Assembly: GCA_002215645.1 (NCBI GenBank)
Contig: NGFI01000005.1
Coordinates: 178,678 to 242,677 of the forward strand
Direction: 5' to 3'
Length of the DNA stretch: 64,000 nucleotides
From: Gemmatimonadetes bacterium 2013_60CM_65_52
Lineage (GTDB): Bacteria; Gemmatimonadota; Gemmatimonadetes; Gemmatimonadales; Gemmatimonadaceae
This document shows, piece after piece, positions 36,355 to 44,983 of the stretch; position 1 is the first letter of the stretch; every line of letters begins with the position of its first letter. The position numbers and the translations under genes were made by a program. The notes under the pieces were generated by a model, which had not been told where the DNA came from, made no database searches, and saw nothing but the letters and a program-made list of their open reading frames with translations.

Positions 36355-36744
36355 TCAGCGCGTTCCGCTCGCCGTGATGGGCACCTGCTGCGCATCGGCC
36401 CACAACCGCTCGAGCTGGTAGAAGTTGCGCAGTGTCGGGTGAAACACGTGCACCACGAAATCAACGTAGTCCAGCAGCGCCCAACGGCCCTGTGTGAATC
36501 CTTCCACATGGTGCGGCCGTTGTCCCGTTTCCTTCTTGAGCTCTTCCTCCAGGCCGCTGCCGAGAGCGCGGACGTGGGTGTCCGACGTTCCACTCGCGAT
36601 CAGGAAATAGTCCGTCATGTCGGTGACGCCCTCGAGGCTGAGCAACACGACGTCGTTCGCCTTGCGCTCGAGGAGAATGCCCGCGGCGCGCTGCACCAGC
36701 GCGGCGACGTCTGATTTTGATGCTCTCTGTAGGGATGCCGTCAT
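36355..36744 (-). CDS. rsfS: Ribosomal silencing factor RsfS
   Basis: A 129-residue RsfS/Iojap protein, which binds L14 of the large subunit and blocks subunit joining when nutrients are low. Landmarks are ANDVVLLSLEGVTDMTDYFLIASG, HVRALGSGLEEELKKE, HHVEGFTQGRWALLDYVDFVVHVFHPTLRNFYQLERLW. It has the family's usual length. It leads into the SPOR-SPOR-smc block, with 43 bases before the next start, and lies between that block and the rplI group, next to a hairpin. Confidence 0.94.
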   Translation of the reverse strand: MTASLQRASKSDVAALVQRAAGILLERKANDVVLLSLEGVTDMTDYFLIASGTSDTHVRALGSGLEEELKKETGQRPHHVEGFTQGRWALLDYVDFVVHVFHPTLRNFYQLERLWADAQQVPITASGTR

Positions 36745-36764
36745 GACATGGACGTCGGGGTCGC

Positions 36765-36792
36765 GCCTGGTACGTCATACGGCGTACCAGGC
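36765..36792 (-). terminator. Hairpin between rplI and rsfS
   Basis: A perfect 10-bp stem (36765-36774 with 36783-36792) with an eight-base loop, located 14 bases past the rplI stop on the minus strand. It lacks a T-run, so it may only attenuate or process the transcript before rsfS. Confidence 0.5.
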
Positions 36793-36805
36793 CCTGCCAT
36801 CGCGC

Positions 36806-37249
36806 TCAGGCCTTGATGACCCAGACGCGGATCTCGGGCTTCACGTCCGCATGCAGCTTCACGGGGACGCGATAGACGCCAAGCGCCTTGATCGGCTCGT
36901 GCAGATCGATGAGACGGCGTTCGATCACCAGCCCCTGCGCGGCGAGCTGCTCGGCGATGTCCGCCGAGGTCACGGAACCGAACAACTTGCCCTCCTCGCC
37001 CACACGCGCCGAGAAGGTGAGCTGCACCTCCTCGAGCTTCCTGGCGAGTCCCGCGGCACTGTCGCGACGCGCAGACTCCGCGGCCTCGAGTCGCGACCGC
37101 TCGGCCGCGATGCGCTTCAGGTTGCCCGGTGTCGCTTCGTATGCGTAGCCGCGCGGAAGCAGGAAGTTGCGGGCATAGCCGTTCTTGACCGTGACGACGT
37201 CCCCCGGCTGCCCGAGGTTCTCGACGGCCTGTCGAAGAATGATTTCCAT
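36806..37249 (-). CDS. rplI: Ribosomal protein L9
   Basis: A 147-residue L9 of the large subunit. The N-terminal domain MEIILRQAVENLGQPGDVV and VKNGYARNFLLPRGYA are textbook. A long helix links to the C-terminal domain with GKLFGSVTSADIAEQL and VPVKLHADVKPEIRVWVI. Its grouping with rpsF, rpsR and a DUF2232 membrane protein is conserved in many bacteria, with rplI last. The start ATG 37249 follows the DUF2232 stop by 16 bases. Confidence 0.96.
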   Translation of the reverse strand: MEIILRQAVENLGQPGDVVTVKNGYARNFLLPRGYAYEATPGNLKRIAAERSRLEAAESARRDSAAGLARKLEEVQLTFSARVGEEGKLFGSVTSADIAEQLAAQGLVIERRLIDLHEPIKALGVYRVPVKLHADVKPEIRVWVIKA

Positions 37250-37265
37250 AAGAAGAATGCCTCGA

Positions 37266-38306
37266 TTACGTGGTAGGGCGCGCGCGGCGGCGCCAGTCCG
37301 CCCAGGTGTCGCCGAGTCCGAGACCGAACGCCGCGAGCGCCAGGAGCATGAAGCCGAGCACGGCCACCGTGCTCAATACCGGCCAGAACAACATGGCGAA
37401 GCCCACGACGCCAGCGATGGCAAGAGCGCCCGGCGCAAGAAACCAGGACAACACTCCAAACCCGCGGATGGCGTAGAGCGCGCCGAAGAACACCAAAAGA
37501 TTGCGGCCGGCCAGGCCGAGGAAGTCGAGCGCGGGGACGAACACGATGGCAAGCCCCACGATCAATCCCCAGACCAGCTGGTCGTTGAATCGAAATTCCC
37601 TGAGATGCCCCAGTGGCGCACCCAATCGAGTGCGTGCGAGGCGGTGATACGTCGCCCACGCCAGTGATAGCGCAATGAGCGATTCCAGCAGGAGCAGCGA
37701 CGGAAAGAGCCCCGTCCCGGTCTCCGCCAGCAGCTTGAGCTGCTGATCGAACTCGTCCGGCAGCGACGCCACCTGCGGCATCGCCTTCACGAATTCCGGA
37801 TGCTCCGTGACGAACGTGCGGAACATCGTCATGGACTCCGTGTTGCGCCTCGTCGTCTCCGCCTGCATGGCCAGCTTCGCACGCGACGGCGTGAGCGGAC
37901 CTCGAAGACTCAGGCCCATGACGAGCAGCAAGGCGAGCGTGAGTGTCGTCAGCGCCCGCGACAGGAACGGAAGTCTCGGCAGAAAGAGACACACCATTCC
38001 GAAGCCGCCCGCCAGAAGCAGGCTCCAGCCGCGCACGAGGTTGTAAAACGACCCTGGCACGGCCGGCTGCGACAGCACCCAGGTCGCGAGCGCGACCCAC
38101 ACGACCGCCAACAGCAGCCGCCCGCCCGCCCACCAGCCGACGAGACAGCACGCGGCGATGGCGGGAAGGAGCAGCACGAGCGTCTCCTCCACTGGCAACA
38201 ACGCGCGCATCGGTGGTAGCACCGGCACGAGCAGAAACGCCGCGAGCGCGAGGAGGAGCTTGCCCCACCCTCGCTCCGACGGCGCCGGCGCCGCGGCGTC
38301 CTGCAT
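37266..38306 (-). CDS. DUF2232 (YybS-like) membrane protein
   Basis: A 346-residue integral membrane protein with about eight hydrophobic segments. The first runs KLLLALAAFLLVPVLPP, and a soluble loop at about 160-200 contains a MFRTFVTEHPEFVKAMP stretch. The last segments are close to the C-terminus. The pattern and the location between rpsR and rplI match the YybS/DUF2232 family, whose members sit beside rplI in Firmicutes too. Function is unknown. ATG 38306 lies one base past the rpsR stop. Confidence 0.82.
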   Translation of the reverse strand: MQDAAAPAPSERGWGKLLLALAAFLLVPVLPPMRALLPVEETLVLLLPAIAACCLVGWWAGGRLLLAVVWVALATWVLSQPAVPGSFYNLVRGWSLLLAGGFGMVCLFLPRLPFLSRALTTLTLALLLVMGLSLRGPLTPSRAKLAMQAETTRRNTESMTMFRTFVTEHPEFVKAMPQVASLPDEFDQQLKLLAETGTGLFPSLLLLESLIALSLAWATYHRLARTRLGAPLGHLREFRFNDQLVWGLIVGLAIVFVPALDFLGLAGRNLLVFFGALYAIRGFGVLSWFLAPGALAIAGVVGFAMLFWPVLSTVAVLGFMLLALAAFGLGLGDTWADWRRRARPTT

Positions 38307-38307
38307 G

Positions 38308-38529
38308 TCAGCCTTGCAGGCCCCGGGTGTACGGCAGCAGCGCGAGGAAGCGCGCACGCTTGATGGCGATGCTCAGCTGACGCTGATGCCGCGCGCACAC
38401 GCCGCTCAGGCGGCTCGGCAGGATCTTGCCGTGATCGGTGATGAAGCGGCCGAGGGTGCGTTCGTCCTTGTAATCGACGAAGCGGACGCGGCTCTCGCAG
38501 AAGGGACACGCCTTCGAAGCTCTACGCAT
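38308..38529 (-). CDS. rpsR: Ribosomal protein S18, zinc-binding form
   Basis: A 73-residue S18 of the small subunit. The C-terminal core [20 protein letters not shown] and [20 protein letters not shown] is standard. Cys8 and Cys11 (CPFC) with Cys44 and His47 (CARH) form a likely zinc ribbon, the C+ type. It follows rpsF by two bases; S6 and S18 form a heterodimer on the platform of the 30S subunit, so co-translation is expected. Confidence 0.96.
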   Translation of the reverse strand: MRRASKACPFCESRVRFVDYKDERTLGRFITDHGKILPSRLSGVCARHQRQLSIAIKRARFLALLPYTRGLQG

Positions 38530-38531
38530 GG

Positions 38532-38897
38532 CTATTCCTCGTCCTCATCGTCTTCCTCGGCCCGCTTCCGCGCGAGCTCGAGCTCTTCTTCGCTCATCGG
38601 CGGGGCGCCGACTTCGTGCTCGAAGATGGTGAGTAGATGGCGGATGATCCCATCGTCGAGCTTCAGCGCGCGCTCGTACTCCGGAATTCCGTCAGATTCG
38701 GCCTCGAAGCGGGCAACGACGTAGTAGCCGTTTTCCTTGGAGCCGATGGGGTAGGCGAGCTGGCGCCGGCCCCAGTGGTCGACCTTCAGGCCCCCGGTGA
38801 TCCCGAGCAGCTGGTGAAAACGGTCGACTTTTTCGGTGACGGCGGCGTCTTCGAGCGTTGAGTCGAAAACGTAGACCGCCTCGTATGGACGTGGCAT
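38532..38897 (-). CDS. rpsF: Ribosomal protein S6
   Basis: A 121-residue S6 of the small subunit, beginning [15 protein letters not shown]. The family core is present: [27 protein letters not shown] and [19 protein letters not shown], then an acidic C-terminal tail (EEDDEDEE) as in many S6 proteins. The ribosome-binding site GGGAGGA is clear about nine bases before ATG. It heads the minus-strand group rpsF-rpsR-DUF2232-rplI; a 6-bp hairpin at 38932-38952 lies in its leader. Confidence 0.95.
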   Translation of the reverse strand: MPRPYEAVYVFDSTLEDAAVTEKVDRFHQLLGITGGLKVDHWGRRQLAYPIGSKENGYYVVARFEAESDGIPEYERALKLDDGIIRHLLTIFEHEVGAPPMSEEELELARKRAEEDDEDEE

Positions 38898-39081
38898 GTC
38901 CGGGCAATCCTCCCTTTGGACGTAACCGCCCCCCGCTGGTTGCCGAAGCGGGAGGAGGGGAATGTTGGAGCGGCGCGGACGCGACGCTCGGACCTGGTGT
39001 GACAGCGTTCAAAGATATGCGAGGGAGGGGCGCAAGTGAAGGCATGCCGAGCAGTTGCGGCCCTGCTAGACTCGGACGTAC

Positions 39082-40341
39082 ATGAAAAAGCTGCGACCCG
39101 ACTCGGTCCGCCTGACGCTGCTCCTCGGGGCGCTCGTGACGCTCGCTTCGTTCGCGACCGACATGGGCCTCCCGGTGCTCGCGGACACCGCCGCATCGCT
39201 CGGCGTGACCCCCGCCCGCGCCGCCCTCACGATGAGTGTTTTTCTCATCGGGTTCGCGGTCGGTCCCTTCGTCATGGGGCCGGTGTCGGATCGGTTCGGG
39301 CGGCGTCCCTTGCTTCAGCTCGGGTGCGCTGCGTTTTCGGTGTTCGGCGTGCTCGGCGCCTTCGCGCAGACGCTGCCGGCTCTCCTCCTGTGGCGATTTC
39401 TCATGGGTGCCGGCGCGGGCACGGCACAGGTGCTCGTGCTCGCAACCGTGCGTGACCTCTTCAGGGGACGCGAAGCGCGCATTCGCCAATCCTATGTCAA
39501 CCTCGCCGCCGGCCTCGCGCCGATCACGGCGCCCACGCTCGGCGTCGGCATCGCCGCGCTCGGCGGCTGGCGCGCCATCTATGGCGTGCTCGCCGCTGGT
39601 GGTGCCGTGCTGCTGGCGCTCGTCTCGCTCTTTCATGGAGAAACCGCACCGCCCGCCTGTGCTCCGCTCAGCGCGCGCGGAGCGCTCGCCAATTATCTAC
39701 GGGTGATCACGCATCCGGTGGCCATCGGATATGCGCTCGTCGTCGCGCTGTGCTTCGGGTGTCTCTTCGCGTACGTGTCCGGCTCCTCACTCGTGCTCAT
39801 CGGCGTCATGGGCGTCAGCGAGCGGACGTATGGCGCCCTCTTCGCCTCGACCGCATCGGGTCTCATGGTCGGCGCATTTCTCAATGCGCGCCTGAACCGC
39901 CGCGGCGTGTCGCACGCGTCGCTCATCCAGGTCGGGTTGGCGGTAATCGTGTCCGTCGCCTTGATGCTGCTCGTACTTGCGTGGACTCGGCACCTGGGAC
40001 CGGCGATGCTGGTGGGCGCGGTGATCGTGAGCCACGTGGGACACGCCATAGTGCGCTCGAACGCGGCGCAATGTGCCCTCGAGCCGATGCCCGAGATTGC
40101 CGGCGTCGCCAGCGCCGTGCTCACTGGACTTCAGATGATCATCGGGGCGGCCTCGAGCGCCATCGCCGCGTCGTTGTTCGATGGACGCACCGCCGTCGCC
40201 ATGACGGGAACGATGTCGGTGTGTGCCGGACTGGCGCTGGCCGTCTATTGGCTCGTCGTGCGTCCCGCCGAGCGCAGGATGCACCTGCCGGCCGCGCACG
40301 CGGTCGAGGTTCCGGAGCCTCCGCTATTCGACGCTGCGTAA
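39082..40341 (+). CDS. MFS exporter of the Bcr/CflA drug-resistance type
   Basis: A 419-residue membrane transporter with 12 predicted helices. The major-facilitator motif GPVSDRFGRRPLLQLG follows helix 2, and the central loop is near residues 185-205. The Bcr/CflA branch is indicated by the TDMGLPVLADTAASLG stretch in helix 1, LLLWRFLMGAGAG, and ARIRQSYVNLAAGLAPITAP. Such proteins expel drugs, sulfonamides or small peptides by proton antiport, but substrate prediction is not safe. The gene is divergent from rpsF. Confidence 0.88.
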   Translation: MKKLRPDSVRLTLLLGALVTLASFATDMGLPVLADTAASLGVTPARAALTMSVFLIGFAVGPFVMGPVSDRFGRRPLLQLGCAAFSVFGVLGAFAQTLPALLLWRFLMGAGAGTAQVLVLATVRDLFRGREARIRQSYVNLAAGLAPITAPTLGVGIAALGGWRAIYGVLAAGGAVLLALVSLFHGETAPPACAPLSARGALANYLRVITHPVAIGYALVVALCFGCLFAYVSGSSLVLIGVMGVSERTYGALFASTASGLMVGAFLNARLNRRGVSHASLIQVGLAVIVSVALMLLVLAWTRHLGPAMLVGAVIVSHVGHAIVRSNAAQCALEPMPEIAGVASAVLTGLQMIIGAASSAIAASLFDGRTAVAMTGTMSVCAGLALAVYWLVVRPAERRMHLPAAHAVEVPEPPLFDAA

Positions 40342-40393
40342 GAGACTCTGTGCTGCCGGTGACGCGCCCCCGGTGATGGCGGGTCACTTGGGC

Positions 40394-40762
40394 ATGCGAA
40401 TCCCACTTGCCGCGCTCACGTTGGCTGCAGCCATCGGCTGCGGCTCCTCGTCGTCCAGCACGCCGACGACCCCAGCCACGCCTGCGATGCCGAGCACTCC
40501 GGCGACGCCGACGCAGACGACGTCCGTCACCATGTCGGGCACCGCCTTCAATCCCGCAGCGATTCAGGTGTCGCCGGGTGCCAAGGTCACGTGGACGAAC
40601 TCGGACAACATCAGTCACAACGTCACGTTCAGCAGCCCGAGCATCTCCACGCCGAATTTCTCTTCGGGGTCCCAGTCGCTCGACATGCCGGCCGCGGTTG
40701 GCGAGTACTCGTACCGGTGCACTCTACATGCAGGGATGAACGGCACGGTCACGGTGAAGTAG
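40394..40762 (+). CDS. Plastocyanin-like blue-copper lipoprotein
   Basis: A 122-residue lipoprotein. Signal peptide and lipobox AAIGC give Cys16 as the lipidated residue. A Thr/Pro/Ala linker (17-45) leads to a cupredoxin domain with all four type-1 copper ligands: His75 (SHNVTF), Cys109, His112 and Met115 in YRCTLHAGM. It should be an electron carrier facing the periplasm. ATG 40394 is chosen because the signal peptide begins there, with ATG 40376 as alternative. It converges on a larger gene whose C-terminal domain is the same type of cupredoxin. Confidence 0.85.
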   Translation: MRIPLAALTLAAAIGCGSSSSSTPTTPATPAMPSTPATPTQTTSVTMSGTAFNPAAIQVSPGAKVTWTNSDNISHNVTFSSPSISTPNFSSGSQSLDMPAAVGEYSYRCTLHAGMNGTVTVK

Positions 40763-40830
40763 AAGATCCTCCCTTATGGCTCCACGCGGTCTCGCGCACA
40801 TCCACGAGGACGTGCCAACGGGAGACTACA

Positions 40831-42249
40831 TCAATGCACCACGACCGTACCCGTCATTCCCGCATGGAGCGTGCAATCGAAGTTGAACGTCCCAGCCGTG
40901 TTGAACTGACGATTCACGTCAGCATTTGACGTATTTCCAACGTTTGCGGGCGCGCCCGGTGTGGCGTTGAACGTGACATTGTGGGTAATGCTCGCGAACG
41001 AATACGTGACGGTGCCTCCCAACGCGATGTCCACCTGGGTTGGGTTGAATCCGATGCCCGGCGCAGAAATCGTGGCGCTGCTCGGGAAGGTCGGAGCCGA
41101 GACGGCGATCGTCGCACAGCCGCTCTTCGATGGATCGAACGACGACGTGGCACACACCTGCGTGCTGCCGGCGGCGACTCCCGTCGCGAGGCCGCTCTGA
41201 TTGACCGTCACCTTCGTGGCGTCGGCCGACGCCCACGACACGCCCCTCGGCGGATTGCCGGAGCCGCTGACGTTTGCCGAGAGTTGCACGTTCTGACTGA
41301 CGGAGATCGACGACGACGACGGCGTGACGACGACGCTCGCGACACTCGGCGACGAGACCACGATCGTCGCCGATCCGGACTTGCCCTCGCTCGTGGCAGT
41401 GATGGTCGCCGTCCCTGCACCGACAGCGCTGACCGAGCCGGTCGACGAGACGGTCGCGATCGAGGCGCTATTCGTTGCCCACGCAACAGCGCGTCCCGTG
41501 AGCGCGTTGCCGTTTGCGTCGCTCGTGGCCGCCGACAACTGAACCGTCTGTCCGACGAACACCGACGACGATGCGGGAGTAACGGCGACGGTCGCCACGG
41601 GCACCGCCGACACCGTGACGGACGCGCAGCCCTGTTTGGACGTATCGAACGTCGAGGTTGCACATACCTGCGATGTTCCGGCAGCAAGCGCGGTGACCAC
41701 GCCTGCGGAGCTCACGGAGGCGGACGTCGCGTTCGCGGACGTCCACGTGACCGCCGTGGCGACGCCAGGATCCGCAACCACGGCGGCGCTCAGCGTGCCC
41801 GTAGCACCCACGACGAGCGACAACGTGGCCGGAGTTACCGCGACGCTCGTGACGCCGGCCGCGGGGGTGACGGTAACGGCTGTCGTTCCAGTGAGCGTGA
41901 CCGTGCCGGCCGTGGCGCTCGCGCTCACAGTGGCCGTTCCCGGTGCGACAGCCGTCACGAGTCCGGTCGACGACACCGTTGCAACCGCGGCCGCGCCTGA
42001 CGTCCACGTGACGGTCGCCGCGATCGGCTGCGCGCTCTGATCGAGCGTCGTGACCGAAAGCTGCGCGGTTTGTTTCGCCACGAGAGTCACCGCGGACGCG
42101 CTCATGTTCAGCGTCGTCAACACGGGTGTTGGTTTGGGCGGCACCGGCGGGGTGACCGGGCTGTCCGATCCACCACCGCAATCGGCGGTTCCGATGAGGA
42201 CGACGACGGCCAGGACGTGACCGGCAACGCGCTTCGATGCGGCGTTCAT
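40831..42249 (-). CDS. Large exported protein with four Ig-like repeats and a C-terminal cupredoxin domain
   Basis: A 472-residue exported protein, probably a lipoprotein (Cys24 in TADC, an imperfect lipobox). Four BIG2-type Ig-like repeats follow, about residues 42-130, 131-213, 214-297 and 298-383, each with a SVAVTP-type start and a VSSTGLVTAVAPGTATV-type middle. The last 85 residues form a cupredoxin domain with His423, Cys459, His462 and Met465 in CTLHAGM. Repeats are Ser/Thr/Val-rich and probably act as a stalk. The gene lies just after the LytTR/kinase pair on the same strand and faces a small free cupredoxin. Confidence 0.8.
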   Translation of the reverse strand: MNAASKRVAGHVLAVVVLIGTADCGGGSDSPVTPPVPPKPTPVLTTLNMSASAVTLVAKQTAQLSVTTLDQSAQPIAATVTWTSGAAAVATVSSTGLVTAVAPGTATVSASATAGTVTLTGTTAVTVTPAAGVTSVAVTPATLSLVVGATGTLSAAVVADPGVATAVTWTSANATSASVSSAGVVTALAAGTSQVCATSTFDTSKQGCASVTVSAVPVATVAVTPASSSVFVGQTVQLSAATSDANGNALTGRAVAWATNSASIATVSSTGSVSAVGAGTATITATSEGKSGSATIVVSSPSVASVVVTPSSSSISVSQNVQLSANVSGSGNPPRGVSWASADATKVTVNQSGLATGVAAGSTQVCATSSFDPSKSGCATIAVSAPTFPSSATISAPGIGFNPTQVDIALGGTVTYSFASITHNVTFNATPGAPANVGNTSNADVNRQFNTAGTFNFDCTLHAGMTGTVVVH

Positions 42250-42275
42250 ACGGAGCCCCCTATTTGACGACAGAC

Positions 42276-42287
42276 AACGGATCCGTT
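42276..42287. promoter_or_regulatory. 12-bp perfect palindrome upstream of the Ig-cupredoxin gene
   Basis: AACGGATCCGTT lies 27 bases before the ATG of the Ig-cupredoxin gene in a 213-base gap that otherwise has no gene. Its position is right for an operator. The gap is the only spacer between the regulator LytTR and this gene. Confidence 0.35.
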
Positions 42288-42462
42288 CATTCCGTGTTGC
42301 AGCGTACAGCGGTACTCGTAATGTTCCCGCGGCAGTCCCTTCTCGTGGAGGGTCGTCAGTTCGACACTGGAGGAACACGAGGCGTGTGACGAAGTGGTCC
42401 ATTGCGGTGACGAGTGGGCCTCAAATGGAACGCCGGTCTTTACGTATGGCGTGTCTCAGGGG

Positions 42463-43230
42463 TCATCCGAGCAGCTGACGAATGGCCGCCGCGTACGAGC
42501 GGCTCGATCGAATCCGCGTTCCATCGTCGAGCTCGAGCAGATATTCGCCCGCGTGCCCATGCGCGGTCAGGCGCGCGATGCGATCGACATTGACCACGCA
42601 CGAGCGGTGAATGCGGACGAAACGGTGAGGATCGACCTTCTCCAGGAACCCCGTCATCCGTTCGCGGACGAGATGGACGCGTCGGCCGGTATGCAGCCGC
42701 ACGTAGTTGCCGTCGGCCTCCGCCCAGTCAATGTCCGTGGTGGCGACGAAGTATGCCCCTTTGGTGTCCCGGATCACGAACCGGGTCACGCCCGAGCGCT
42801 CCCGCTGAAGCGTCTCCAGCAACGTCACCAGGGAAGGGCTGATGGAAGGCCCCGGCTCGGCCCGGCGTTGGTCGAACCGCGCCAGCGCGCCATCGAGGGC
42901 GTGCTCGTCGATCGGTTTCAGCAGGTAGTGCAGTGCATCCGCACGGAAGGCACTGATCGCATGATCGTCGAACGCGGTGACGAATACGATGGCCGTCGCC
43001 GTCACCCCCGCCGATGCATTACGGAACGCTTCCGCAACCTCGAGGCCGTCGAGTCCTGGCATCCGGATGTCGAGGAACGCGATGTCCGGCTTCACTTCGG
43101 TGAGCGCCTCGAATGCCGACACGCCATCCTCGCACTCTGCCACGAGCTGACAGTCACGGCGCTCGTCCAGAAGTCGTCGCAGGCGACTTCTGGCCAGTGG
43201 CTCGTCGTCGGCAATCAGGATGCGGCGCAC
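42463..43230 (-). CDS. LytTR-type response regulator
   Basis: A 255-residue response regulator. The receiver domain (about 1-120) has acidic ADDE, phospho-acceptor Asp54 (FLDIRMPG), and the conserved Lys in LKPID. A linker leads to a LytTR DNA-binding domain (about 150-255) with DIDWAEADGNYVRLHTG, FVRIHRSCVVNV and YLLELDDGTRIRSSRSY. GTG 43230 lies inside the end of the kinase gene, overlapping by 16 bases. LytTR regulators typically act on exported or cell-surface genes, and the Ig-cupredoxin gene lies downstream. Confidence 0.92.
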   Translation of the reverse strand: MRRILIADDEPLARSRLRRLLDERRDCQLVAECEDGVSAFEALTEVKPDIAFLDIRMPGLDGLEVAEAFRNASAGVTATAIVFVTAFDDHAISAFRADALHYLLKPIDEHALDGALARFDQRRAEPGPSISPSLVTLLETLQRERSGVTRFVIRDTKGAYFVATTDIDWAEADGNYVRLHTGRRVHLVRERMTGFLEKVDPHRFVRIHRSCVVNVDRIARLTAHGHAGEYLLELDDGTRIRSSRSYAAAIRQLLG

Positions 43231-44339
43231 ACCACCCTCCCAGGATCATCTTCCTCCCGCCACGCGAGCGGAATGGTGACCGTGACGCGCGCGCCGCCGG
43301 TCTCCGTATTTTCTGTCCGGAATGTGTAGCGCGTTCCGTATAATTGGCCAAGGCGCTCACGCGTCGTCGAGATGCCGACGCCTTCAGTCACGCCGGTGGG
43401 AGGAAAGCCCGGGCCATCGTCGGTCACCGCCATTTGCAGTGCGTCATCCTCCGCGCGTCGCACGCGTTCCACGACGATGGTAACCAGCGCGGGTCCGCGA
43501 CGGCGCGCGACACCGTGCTCGAGCGCGTTCTCGATCAGTGGTTGCAGAACCAGGGCCGGTACGAGCGCACGGCGAAGCGGCGGATCCAGCCGGATATCCA
43601 CGGAGAGTCTCGGCCCGTACCGAATTCGCATGATGTCGATGAACTGCGCGCCGAGAGCGATCTCGTCGCTGAGGGAGATCAGTGGATCGTCCGGCCGCGA
43701 CAGCGTGGCCCGCAGCAGATTCGAAAGTCGCGTGATCATGGCATCCGCGCCTTCCGGATCGCGATGAATGAGCTCGCTGATGGCGCCGAGGGTGTTGAAG
43801 AGAAAATGCGGGCGTAGACGCGCGGTGAGCGCGTGCAATTGCGCGTCGGCGAGCCGTGCCTCCAGTCGCAACGCGCTCGCCTCCCGCTCGCGCCCGCGTC
43901 GATAGAACTCCACGGCATGGATGATTCCGATCAGCGCCCAGAACGCCATCAGCTCGCTCAGGCCCATCGACGCGAGGAGGCCGGAGAGCGACTGCTCGGG
44001 CCCCACGACGAAGCGAGCGAGCGGCACGTAGAGCGCGTACTGCGCTACGACGCACAACATGCTGGCAAGGAGCTGCACGAAGAGATTGCGGCGCCAGCGC
44101 TCCCGCTCGATGGGAAACCGTCGCGCCAACCAGAACAACGGCGGGAGGAACAGTCCGAACGTGGACCAGTCCACCAGATGCGTTGCGATGATGCGCGTCC
44201 AGGGAATCGTGCCGCCGCGATGCGCGAGATGCAGCGCCGTTTGGCCGATCGAAAGGACCACCAGCAGGGTCCAGATGCCGCTGACGGCCGCCCAGAAGAC
44301 GGCACGCTCTCGGTTTGCCTTCGTCCGAGTTGATTCCAT
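43215..44339 (-). CDS. LytS/YehU-type membrane histidine kinase
   Basis: A 374-residue sensor kinase with about four membrane helices (roughly 12-38, 56-72, 86-110 and 126-146), a coiled linker, the His_kinase motif LRPHFLFNTLGAISELIHR with phospho-His178, and an ATPase domain with VLQPLIENALEHG and VTDDGPGFPPTG. This is the partner of the LytTR regulator, and they overlap by 16 bases. The signal is likely sensed within the membrane. The 272-base gap upstream (44340-44611) has no gene I can support. Confidence 0.92.
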   Translation of the reverse strand: MESTRTKANRERAVFWAAVSGIWTLLVVLSIGQTALHLAHRGGTIPWTRIIATHLVDWSTFGLFLPPLFWLARRFPIERERWRRNLFVQLLASMLCVVAQYALYVPLARFVVGPEQSLSGLLASMGLSELMAFWALIGIIHAVEFYRRGREREASALRLEARLADAQLHALTARLRPHFLFNTLGAISELIHRDPEGADAMITRLSNLLRATLSRPDDPLISLSDEIALGAQFIDIMRIRYGPRLSVDIRLDPPLRRALVPALVLQPLIENALEHGVARRRGPALVTIVVERVRRAEDDALQMAVTDDGPGFPPTGVTEGVGISTTRERLGQLYGTRYTFRTENTETGGARVTVTIPLAWREEDDPGRVVCAAS

Positions 44340-44611
44340 TCCCTCGAGAGATCGCGGTTACCGCGCGCACAACCACTGTCAATGGCGGTGACTTCGCGAT
44401 TCGTCAAGGCGAGAGGGGCGAGCAGGCGGATCGACGTGATGGAACGGCAATCGTCGGCGCTCGCCCAGCTCCTCACGTTGAGGGATGGCTAGCGCAATGA
44501 AGTCATCCATGGCGCAGTGTCATGATCTCGCACTCGTGATTGTGCATTGCAGACTGACCATGCCGATGTCGGCAAGCCGGTCTCAACCCATAATCCGCGT
44601 GCCCCTTGACG

Positions 44612-44983
44612 ATGTATAGGACTCGGTACCATACTTCCCTTCGGCCTTTCTTTCAATACTTCACGTTCATCCGGACGAGTGGCTATCTCAGAGCCGCTGC
44701 CGAACTCCTGACGGATGCCGAAGAACGGGAGATCGAGCGCGTACTCTGCGAGAATCCGCATGCCGGCAATACCGTCGCGCACGCAGGTGGTGTAGCCAAG
44801 CTGCGCGTGAAGTTGCCAGCTGCGGGGAAGAGTGGCGGAGCGCGGCTGATCTACTTCTACCGCGGATCGGTTGGTCGCATCTACCTGCTGTATGTGTACG
44901 GAAAGGGCGAACAGGAGTCGATCTCCGCGGCCGAAAAAAAGGAACTCAGCAGGCTCACTGCCCAGTTACAGGAGGAACCATGA
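44612..44983 (+). CDS. higB: RelE/HigB-like toxin
   Basis: A 123-residue RelE-superfamily toxin. The core from about residue 22 (FIRTSGYLRAAAELLTDAE) is followed by NPHAGNTVAHAGGVAKLRVKL, then GKSGGARLIYFYR, IYLLYVYGKGEQESISAAE, characteristic of HigB2-type mRNA interferases acting on the ribosome. The first 20 residues before the core are unusual and include a TTG in a likely -35 context (TTGACG, 44606), so the annotated start is uncertain; I find no closer ATG or GTG. The end overlaps the antitoxin start by four bases (ATGA). Confidence 0.8.
   Translation: MYRTRYHTSLRPFFQYFTFIRTSGYLRAAAELLTDAEEREIERVLCENPHAGNTVAHAGGVAKLRVKLPAAGKSGGARLIYFYRGSVGRIYLLYVYGKGEQESISAAEKKELSRLTAQLQEEP

Noticed and set aside
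38932-38952. Leader hairpin before rpsF as an S6:S18 autoregulatory element
   Set aside because: A 6-bp stem with a nine-base loop is present, but I could not match the CCG bulge that defines the known motif.
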